A DNA stretch of 64,000 nucleotides, taken from assembly GCA_963666935.1 (NCBI GenBank), contig OY762936.1, positions 310,001 to 374,000 of the forward strand, in the 5' to 3' direction. This document shows, piece after piece, positions 58,020-64,000 of the stretch. Source of the DNA: G963666935 sp963666935 (GTDB taxonomy: Bacteria > Bacillota > Clostridia > Christensenellales > CAG-138). Within the stretch, counting starts at the first letter, position 1. Every line of letters starts with the position of its first letter. Made by a program: the position numbers and the translations under genes. The notes under the pieces are model-generated. The model worked only from the letters and a program-made list of their open reading frames with translations. It was not told the DNA's origin and did not search any database.

Positions 58020-59075
58020 ATGAAAATGGGCGACTGGAAAACGATGCTCAAAGCAGACCCCACAGATTGGCTGCTGGAAGAAGAGAGTCCTTCGGTGCGG
58101 TATTTCGCGTTGGTGGAGCTTCTAGATCTGCCCGAAGAGGACGCGAAGGTGCGGGAGGCGAAGCACCGGATTATGCAGGCGGGGCTTGTGCCGGAAATTC
58201 TTCAAAAGCAGGAGGAAGCAGAATACCGCAAAGCCTATCCACGGTTTTATACTGCAAAATATGAAGGCCTTGTCTGGCAGCTGATCGTGCTTGCTGAGCT
58301 GGGCGCCGATGCTGCCGACCCCCGGATTCAGGAGCAATGCGAGTATATTTTCAGCCATTCACAGGAGCCCGTTGACGGCGGATTTGCGATGCATACGGCT
58401 GGAAAAAAAGGAGGAGGCAGAATCACCGAAGTAATCCCCTGCCTTACGGGCAATATGGTATGGAGCCTGATCCGCTTAGGCTATCTGGATGATCCGAGGC
58501 TGCAAAAGGGCATCGATTGGATCACCACGTTTATGCGCTTTAACGATGGCCAGGACGCCGATCCGCAAGCTTCACCGTATGACCGTTATGAAATGTGCTG
58601 GGGCAAACACACTTGCCATATGGGAGTTGTCAAAGCGCTTAAAGCATTGAGCGCCATACCGGAGGAGAGAAGGACACAGGCGGTCAAAGATACCATCGAC
58701 AAGGCCGCGGGATTTATGCTGATTCACCATATCTATAAACGGAGCCATACTCTGAATCGCACTTCAAAGCCTGGCTGGTGTAAGTTCGGGTTTCCGCTGA
58801 TGTACCAGACCGATGTGCTGGAAATACTGGATATCCTGACCGGGTTGAAAATCCGGGACAGCCGGATGAACGAGGCGATGGACCTCATGATATCCAAACA
58901 GGACGATATAGGCAGGTGGAGAATCGAGAACGCCTATAGCGGCGACCGGCTTCTCATCCCCATGGCGCAAAAGGATAAGCAGAGCAAATGGCTCACGCTT
59001 AGGGCCATGCGGGTATTGAAACGATATTATGACCAGCAGGATGTAAGCCAGGGGTTATGGGCGGATTTATTTTGA
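58020..59075 (+). CDS. Terpenoid-cyclase-like alpha-alpha barrel protein
   Basis: 351 aa from ATG 58020. The sequence has a prenyltransferase/squalene-cyclase-like repeat pattern (WQLIVLAELG, DGGF-type turn in VDGGFAMHTAG, MVWSLIRLGYLDDPRLQKGI). Proteins of this type are sometimes labelled nitrogen fixation protein in databases, but no P-loop or NifH motif is present. Function unknown. It starts 24 bases after the XRE gene. Confidence 0.7.
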   Translation: MKMGDWKTMLKADPTDWLLEEESPSVRYFALVELLDLPEEDAKVREAKHRIMQAGLVPEILQKQEEAEYRKAYPRFYTAKYEGLVWQLIVLAELGADAADPRIQEQCEYIFSHSQEPVDGGFAMHTAGKKGGGRITEVIPCLTGNMVWSLIRLGYLDDPRLQKGIDWITTFMRFNDGQDADPQASPYDRYEMCWGKHTCHMGVVKALKALSAIPEERRTQAVKDTIDKAAGFMLIHHIYKRSHTLNRTSKPGWCKFGFPLMYQTDVLEILDILTGLKIRDSRMNEAMDLMISKQDDIGRWRIENAYSGDRLLIPMAQKDKQSKWLTLRAMRVLKRYYDQQDVSQGLWADLF

Positions 59076-59340
59076 AAATATAGAATTCTAACCGTTGCGG
59101 CATATGCACGACGGTAGAGGACACTATGACGCGGCAGCCGGGCGATCCGGAGGACGTGATCAAATATCATGACTCCAAGAAATATCGAGACGCTGCATCG
59201 AAGCACTTCCAAAACTGACAGACGCGATAACAAAGTGGAATCTAAAGCATCCCGATGTATTTTGGGAGGCTTTTTCTTTGAGCGGAATTCGGATTATAAT
59301 CGCATTATTGCATGATGCAAAATGCTCAAAAGCCGAGCAA
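59076..59340. other. Gene-poor stretch with a short relic-like frame and a terminator
   Basis: A + frame (59126-59218) reads MTRQPGDPEDVIKYHDSKKY and ten more residues before TGA. It has protein-like composition but no ribosome site and may be a fragment of a lost gene. AAAGCATCCC/GGGAGGCTTTTT at 59246-59277 is a terminator-like hairpin. Confidence 0.4.
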
Positions 59341-59372
59341 AAGAAAAAAGCCAGGCAATACCTAGCTTTTTT
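59340..59372 (-). terminator. Terminator after tRNA-Thr
   Basis: On the - strand AGCTAGGT-ATT-GCCTGGCT (with two G-U pairs) runs into TTTTTTC, 3 bases after the CCA. Confidence 0.8.
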
Positions 59373-59374
59373 TA

Positions 59375-59451
59375 TGGAGCTGGTGATGGGAATCGGACCC
59401 ATGAACCTCGTCATTACCAATGACGCGCTCTACCGACTGAGCTACACCAGC
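59375..59451 (-). tRNA. tRNA-Thr (anticodon GGT)
   Basis: 77 bases including CCA. Acceptor GCTGGTG/CACCAGC, D arm GCTC/GAGC, anticodon stem CGTCA/TGACG with loop TTGGTAA, T arm ATGGG-TCCGATT-CCCAT. Confidence 0.95.
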
Positions 59452-59481
59452 AAAGCGCTCCGCGGACGCGGAACGATATGT

Positions 59482-59510
59482 ATTATAACGAATGAACGCC
59501 GCGAATGCAA
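59482..59510 (-). promoter_or_regulatory. Promoter for tRNA-Thr
   Basis: On the - strand TTGCAT (59505-59510), 17-base spacer, TATAAT (59482-59487), about 30 bases upstream of the tRNA. The remaining spacer to 59716 shows no gene. Confidence 0.8.
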
Positions 59511-59716
59511 GGATTTTTTGCAAAAACCATACTTTTCATATAGATGTCTGCCGTGGCTGCCGGGAATAGCGTCGCTGCGCTGCGTTAAGGGAGAAGCCGG
59601 CCCATACGGGCAGAACCGCGCGTACCCTGCATTGAAGCCTGGAACACCTTCGGGGAAAAAGTATTGGGAATATATTCGCCCGATTCAGGAATAATGTAAA
59701 CACGCGGGAGGTCCCC

Positions 59717-59745
59717 TTGCGGGAAATGCGGCGATGAAGTAAAAT
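59717..59745 (+). promoter_or_regulatory. Promoter for the DUF1292 gene
   Basis: TTGCGG (59717-59722), 17-base spacer, TAAAAT (59740-59745), 31 bases before the ATG. Confidence 0.6.
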
Positions 59746-59776
59746 AAAAACATAAATGGAAGGGAGATCGAACCGA

Positions 59777-60103
59777 ATGGAAGAGATCGAAAGGGACATT
59801 GTTGTTTTTCAGGATGAGGAAGGCAACGAAATTGAGTTGGGCGTGGTTGATTACTTTGAATATGAGGGAGAACAGTACGCTGTCATGATCGACATTGGCG
59901 CGGAGACGGATGACGAAGAAGGGGACGAAGAAGAGGAATACACCCAAGAATTGTATATTTTCCGCATTGAAGCCAGGGATGGCGAAGAAGAGTTTATCCC
60001 CGCGGATGAAGATAAGATGGACGCGCTGGTGGAGATCGTGGAAAAACGGCTGGAAGGCTGCGACTGCGGCGAAGCGTGCGACGATTGCGATTGCGACAAA
60101 TAG
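59777..60103 (+). CDS. DUF1292 (YrzB-like) protein with Cys-rich tail
   Basis: 108 aa from ATG 59777 with AAGGGAG upstream. DIVVFQDEEGNEIELGVVDY and EQYAVMIDI mark DUF1292. The protein is very acidic, with DDEEGDEEEEYTQELY in the middle. The last 14 residues CDCGEACDDCDCDK hold five Cys, not expected for the family. Function unknown. Confidence 0.85.
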   Translation: MEEIERDIVVFQDEEGNEIELGVVDYFEYEGEQYAVMIDIGAETDDEEGDEEEEYTQELYIFRIEARDGEEEFIPADEDKMDALVEIVEKRLEGCDCGEACDDCDCDK

Positions 60104-60145
60104 CATAAGGGGGCGCAAGCCCATATATTCGGGAGGGGGACTACC

Positions 60146-60877
60146 TTGTTTAATAGTGGGGAACTGAGGAAGATTGCCCGGGATAAACTCCGGGGCAAGT
60201 GGGGAATGTCTATTCTGGTGACATTTCTGGCAGGGTTGCTGGGCGGCATGGGTTCCGGGAATGGTGGCATTGATTTCAGGTATATGCTCAACGATGGCAC
60301 AGGACACGGCCGAGGCGTGGAAACGGTGCGGGAAACCATTGGCGCGGTGATACATAGCCCACTTTTACTGGCGACCATTTCCACTTTTGTTGGGATTATG
60401 TTCATCTATGCCATTGCGGCGTTAATCATCGGCTCCGCCGTGGAACTGGGGCACTGCGCCTATTATATTGATCTGGTCAACAACGGAAGACCGGGCGTGG
60501 GCACGCTGTTTTCACGGTTTGGTATATTCTTAAAGGCTCTGGGGCTTCGGCTGTTTATGTCGCTGTTTATCTTTTTATGGATGCTGCTGTTTATTATACC
60601 GGGAATCATCGCGGCTTACAGCTATGCGATGGCGCCTTACATTATGGCGCAAAACCCGGACATCGGCATTCAGGAGGCGGTCAATATGAGTAAAGAAATG
60701 ATGCAGGGCCACAAGGGACGCCTGTTCATTCTTGAACTGAGCTTCATAGGCTGGGGGCTGCTGTGCATTCTGCTGACGCTGGGGATCGGCGCATTGTGGC
60801 TTAACCCCTACATCAGCGCGGCGAAGGCGGCGTTTTATTTGGAGCGCAGCGGACAGGGCATCCTGCTTCCCCAATAA
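60146..60877 (+). CDS. DUF975 membrane protein
   Basis: 243 aa, TTG start with GGGAGGGGG upstream. About five or six membrane helices; LRKIARDKLRGKWGMSILVT at the start, and PGIIAAYSYAMAPYIMAQNP with SKEMMQGHKGRLFILELSF are DUF975 signatures. Function unknown. Confidence 0.85.
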   Translation: MFNSGELRKIARDKLRGKWGMSILVTFLAGLLGGMGSGNGGIDFRYMLNDGTGHGRGVETVRETIGAVIHSPLLLATISTFVGIMFIYAIAALIIGSAVELGHCAYYIDLVNNGRPGVGTLFSRFGIFLKALGLRLFMSLFIFLWMLLFIIPGIIAAYSYAMAPYIMAQNPDIGIQEAVNMSKEMMQGHKGRLFILELSFIGWGLLCILLTLGIGALWLNPYISAAKAAFYLERSGQGILLPQ

Positions 60878-60914
60878 ATAAGAAAGTACCCAAAGGCCGA
60901 CAAGGAGACGGGGC

Positions 60915-62678
60915 ATGGACATTACCATCCAAATGCGCAGCTTAGATCTGCTGTTGAAGTTCATCAAGCATGATATGAGCGGAATTCCCCATTACGGCTA
61001 CAGGCAACAGAAACAAGCCCCGGCGCTGTGCGGCGCGGGAGAACGGCTTCCCCGGTGTACGCCGGCGGAAGCCGGAATTTCATGCGCTGCCGTGGAAACG
61101 TTTTTTCGGCAGTCAGGGCAGGAAACCCGGTCACTGGGGATGCACGGGGCCATGCTGCTGCGCCACGGCAAGATTTTTGCGGAGGGGTGGTGGGCTCCAT
61201 TCCGGCCCGACGCGCCGCATATGCTCTATTCCGTGAGCAAGAGTATCACCGCCACTGCGGTGGGGATTGCATTGGATGAGGGCATATTGGATTTAGATGA
61301 AAAGCTAAGTGATATTTTTGGCGGCAGGCTGGAAGTGATGTCCAAGGGCATGAAAACGGTTACCATTTGGCACCTGCTCACCATGAGCACAGGCAACCGC
61401 TTCAATGAGGTGGGCTCTATGCTGGCCGAAGACTGGGTTCGGATGTTTATGGAGTCCGTGCCCAAGTTTGAACCGGGCACCGCCTTTGAATACAATTCCC
61501 TCAACACATACATGCTGGCGGCGGTTTTGCATGAGAAAACGGGAATAGGCCTCCTCGCCTACTTGAAACCTCGGCTGTTTGATCCGCTGGGCATTGTGGA
61601 ATATGCCTGGGAGACCTGCCCCCAGGGGATTGAAAAGGGAGGATGGGGGCTGAGCCTTCGCATGGAAGACCTAGCGAAGATTGGCCAGCTCTACCTAGAC
61701 CGGGGTATGTGGAAGGGGAAGCGGGTTCTAAGCGAAAGCTGGGTAAAGCAGGCGACGACTTCGCAGATTTCAACACCAAACGGGAATTGCAAAGAGGGCT
61801 ATGGCTTCCAGATCTGGATGAGCCGAGGCGGAAGCTACCAGTTTAACGGTGCTTTCGGGCAGTATGTGATCATGATGCCCAAGTATGACGCGGTGGCGGT
61901 GATTTACGGCGGGAGCGTAAAGCTGTTTTCCGAAAGCTGCTTGACGGAAATGCTGGAAGAGTGCTTCGGCGCCGGAGGAACGCCGCAAAATGAGGACCCA
62001 GAGGCGCAAAAAGCGCTAGAAGATGAGCTGAAAAACCTGACATTTTCACCGCAGCTGCCACAGGAGGATTTGGGTTGCGATTCGGAAGTGTTTGAGCGCA
62101 TCGTAAACCGACTGCACAAAAAAGAATTTCGCATTGAGAACACGATCGGGTCTCTCTTTCCAATGCCCCTGCAGTGCGTATACGGCTGCATTTCCGACGG
62201 CGTGGATATGGTGCGCTTTGAGAAAAAGGACGAGGGGCTTTTATTGACCGTGTATGAACGCGGCGAGCGCAACGCGATGCTGCTGAGAAAAGACGGCAGA
62301 TATAGCGACTCCATTTTGGGGCTTCGAGAGGAAGCGCAGCTGGCAAGCACCTGCGCCCAGTGGAAGGAAGACGGGGAAGAAATCCTTCTGGCGGTGCAGA
62401 TTTGCTTTGTGGAAACCCCAGACACCCGGCTGCTGTTGATGCGCATTTTTGAGGACAACATCGAACTGATATTCGACGAGACGCCATCAGTCTCAGATGC
62501 CACGGAGCTGCTTCTCAACCTTGTGGGGCTTATGGACAAGGCAACGGTGCGACGACTCATCCCCCTGATGACGCGCATCCCTGGATTCAACGAAAACACA
62601 ATCAACGAAATGGTACGCAAGTATGCGGCGCCCCGGGCGTTCGGAAAGTGTATCCGGTGCCACGACTTACAAACATAG
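60915..62678 (+). CDS. Beta-lactamase-family serine hydrolase with C-terminal extension
   Basis: 587 aa. The class C-like domain (about residues 50-365) has SVSK (Ser106-Lys109), FEYNSLNTYML (Tyr193) in place of YSN, and ILTGG-like positions not clear. No signal peptide, so it is cytoplasmic, unlike true beta-lactamases. The C-terminal 200 residues resemble the domain often fused to these esterases. Substrate unknown. Confidence 0.83.
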   Translation: MDITIQMRSLDLLLKFIKHDMSGIPHYGYRQQKQAPALCGAGERLPRCTPAEAGISCAAVETFFRQSGQETRSLGMHGAMLLRHGKIFAEGWWAPFRPDAPHMLYSVSKSITATAVGIALDEGILDLDEKLSDIFGGRLEVMSKGMKTVTIWHLLTMSTGNRFNEVGSMLAEDWVRMFMESVPKFEPGTAFEYNSLNTYMLAAVLHEKTGIGLLAYLKPRLFDPLGIVEYAWETCPQGIEKGGWGLSLRMEDLAKIGQLYLDRGMWKGKRVLSESWVKQATTSQISTPNGNCKEGYGFQIWMSRGGSYQFNGAFGQYVIMMPKYDAVAVIYGGSVKLFSESCLTEMLEECFGAGGTPQNEDPEAQKALEDELKNLTFSPQLPQEDLGCDSEVFERIVNRLHKKEFRIENTIGSLFPMPLQCVYGCISDGVDMVRFEKKDEGLLLTVYERGERNAMLLRKDGRYSDSILGLREEAQLASTCAQWKEDGEEILLAVQICFVETPDTRLLLMRIFEDNIELIFDETPSVSDATELLLNLVGLMDKATVRRLIPLMTRIPGFNENTINEMVRKYAAPRAFGKCIRCHDLQT

Positions 62679-62690
62679 CGGGAGGGAATC

Positions 62691-63602
62691 ATGGAACCTG
62701 TATTGGTTATTATGGCTGCCGGCATGGGTAGCCGTTACGGCGGATTGAAACAAATTGACCCCGTGGACGTCGCGGGGAACCTCATCATCGACTTTTCCAT
62801 CTACGATGCTCTGCGGGCGGGCTTTCAAAGCGTGGTCTTCATCATCAAGCAAGAAATTGAAGAACCATTCAAAGAGGCCATCGGGAATCGTATTTCTCAG
62901 CATATGAAAGTCTCCTACGCCTTTCAGCATCTGGACATGCTGCCCGCCGGATTCAAAATCCCCCCGGAGCGCACAAAGCCTTGGGGCACCACTCACGCGG
63001 TGCTTTGCGCAGAGGGACAGATCGGCAGCAGGCCATTTGCAGTGATCAACGCGGACGATTATTACGGCCCAGGCGCATTTGAGACGCTGTACGGTTTTTT
63101 AACGGCGGATTCAGAGGAAAGTAGGCACGCCTTGGTGGGATATCGGCTGGAGAACACCCTCACTGAGCATGGCAGCGTGGCCCGAGGTGTTTGCAGCGTG
63201 GATCAAAATGGCTACCTCTCCCATATTGTGGAGCGCAAGAAGATCTACAAGCGTGGGGAGAGCGGCGCGTTCACCGAGGATGATGAGACGTTTACCCATC
63301 TTCCCAAAGGCACGCCGGTTTCCATGAACTGCTGGGGGTTTAAACCTTCTATTCTAAGTTTGTTCCGGCGGAATTTTAAGGAAAATTTCGAGGCGGGTGT
63401 TAGGGCGAACCCGGAGAAGTATGAGCATTTGCTTCCTAACGCGGTGCAGGACCTCATGACCCGGGGCCAGGGCAGCGTGAAGGTGCTGGATACCCCGGAT
63501 AAGTGGTTTGGCGTCACCTATCAGGAGGACAAGGCGGAAGTGATGAAGAGCATTGCGGCGCTCAAAGCCCAAGGGCTGTATTCCGACAAACTCTGGGATT
63601 AA
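62691..63602 (+). CDS. Sugar-phosphate nucleotidyltransferase-like protein
   Basis: 303 aa with GGAGGGAATC before ATG 62691. VIMAAGMGSRYGGLKQID is the nucleotide-binding loop and AVINADDYYGPGAFE holds the metal-binding Asp pair. The family forms NDP-sugars; the sugar cannot be read. Starts 12 bases after the hydrolase gene. Confidence 0.88.
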   Translation: MEPVLVIMAAGMGSRYGGLKQIDPVDVAGNLIIDFSIYDALRAGFQSVVFIIKQEIEEPFKEAIGNRISQHMKVSYAFQHLDMLPAGFKIPPERTKPWGTTHAVLCAEGQIGSRPFAVINADDYYGPGAFETLYGFLTADSEESRHALVGYRLENTLTEHGSVARGVCSVDQNGYLSHIVERKKIYKRGESGAFTEDDETFTHLPKGTPVSMNCWGFKPSILSLFRRNFKENFEAGVRANPEKYEHLLPNAVQDLMTRGQGSVKVLDTPDKWFGVTYQEDKAEVMKSIAALKAQGLYSDKLWD

Positions 63603-63617
63603 AGCGGGAAACAAACG

Positions 63618-63656
63618 CATGGCGGCCAGGAGTATCCTGACCGCCATGTATTTTAT
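63618..63656. terminator. Terminator between 62691 gene and the P-type ATPase
   Basis: CATGGCGG-CCAGG/TCCTG-CCGCCATG: long hairpin followed by TATTTTATT. Confidence 0.85.
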
Positions 63657-63665
63657 TGAAGGTGC

Positions 63666-64000
63666 TTACTTATGACCGCGATTTGGCGGTAAGCTCCTGC
63701 CGACGAGTTTAACAAACTCTACCAGAGGAATGATGGCAACCGAAAGGCCCATTGCAATGAGAAAATCGGATACAGATAGCGTCTCCAGTGAAAAGAAGAC
63801 GTGGAGCGGTGAATATACAACGAGCAGCACAAGCGCAAACGAGATAAGCATGGAACCGAACAGGTATTTGTTGATGGTTTTCATTTTAAAGATGGACTGG
63901 GTTTTGGAACGCATGTTGAGGGCGTGGAATATTTCACACATAGAAAGCGTGACAAATGCCATGGTCATGCCATCTGCTCCCGAATGCTGCGCGCCGACAT
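63666..64000 (-). CDS. Cation P-type ATPase, C-terminal end (partial)
   Basis: The last 110 residues only; the frame stays open to the window edge, reading VGAQHSGADG before MTMAFVTLSMCEIFHALNMR. This, with SIFKMKTINKYLFGSMLISF and VYSPLHVFF, is typical of membrane segments M8-M10 of Ca2+-type (P2) ATPases. Catalytic parts lie outside the window. Confidence 0.88.
   Translation of the reverse strand, partial: VGAQHSGADGMTMAFVTLSMCEIFHALNMRSKTQSIFKMKTINKYLFGSMLISFALVLLVVYSPLHVFFSLETLSVSDFLIAMGLSVAIIPLVEFVKLVGRSLPPNRGHK

Noticed and set aside
58020..59075. Nitrogenase NifH
   Set aside because: Some database names for such proteins mention nitrogen fixation, but no P-loop GKGGIGKS or Fe-S Cys is present.
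59278..59694. 138-aa + frame across tRNA-Thr
   Set aside because: Contains the antisense of a tRNA; no ribosome site.

Overview
The window reads as a chromosome segment from a spore-forming anaerobe of the Bacillota, class Clostridia. Evidence: a type II fatty-acid cluster with FabK instead of FabI, pyruvate:ferredoxin oxidoreductase, sigma-H, CwlD and SpmA/SpmB sporulation genes, a class B sortase, strong AGGAGG-type ribosome sites that match the 16S 3' end, and a complete 16S-Ala-Ile-23S-5S rRNA operon. I did not try to name the genus. No CRISPR array, integrase or transposase is visible.

Layout. (1) 1-9402: a fatty-acid synthesis operon, all on +: acpP tail, fabK, fabD, fabG, accB, fabZ, accC, accD, accA, a hotdog thioesterase and two tandem fabF-like condensing enzymes. 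(2) 9600-11600: an HD-domain hydrolase and alanine racemase on -, then a 450-base spacer with a cluster of DnaA-box-like 9-mers. (3) 12037-15145: cwlD-like amidase, mrnC, rlmB (with a tandem-repeat N-terminal extension) and sigH. (4) 15300-22330: a block of mostly - strand genes (FAH-family hydrolase, EF-Tu with an upstream tRNA-Gly, DUF421, tsaD, DUF1461, NUDIX) that sits between sigH and the rpmG-secE-nusG-rplKAJL operon, which are adjacent in Bacillus. (5) 22417-31355: rpmG-secE-nusG, L11/L1, L10/L12 with an L10 leader, then a thioesterase, dusB, greA, lysS and a lipoprotein-type sortase B. (6) 31628-37029: the rRNA operon with processing stems and terminator, followed by what looks like a decayed copy of the 5S 3' end. 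(7) 37377-44628: ybjQ, ybaK, an SLC13-type permease, a VTC/DUF4956/CotH-kinase trio and an unrecognised two-gene unit. (8) 44678-53217: PFOR, an RpiR regulator with a PHP phosphoesterase, comB-spmB-spmA, and a glycosyltransferase/GtrA fusion. (9) 53312-64000: a two-component system, a phosphodiester glycosidase, yjdF with a likely riboswitch, an XRE regulator with candidate operators, tRNA-Thr, DUF1292, DUF975, a serine hydrolase, a nucleotidyltransferase and the C-terminal end of a P-type ATPase cut by the window edge.

Most genes are housekeeping. The less ordinary observations are: a composite double-hairpin element present three times, each time between convergent genes; a 57-bp tandem repeat inside rlmB that alternates two versions; the unrecognised pair at 43203-44628; comB joined to spmAB, which suggests sulfolactate production for spores; the lipoprotein sortase; and the 5S relic. 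Start codons were chosen by visible Shine-Dalgarno sites and are often internal to the longest open frame. All family assignments are from memory of motifs, not from database searches.
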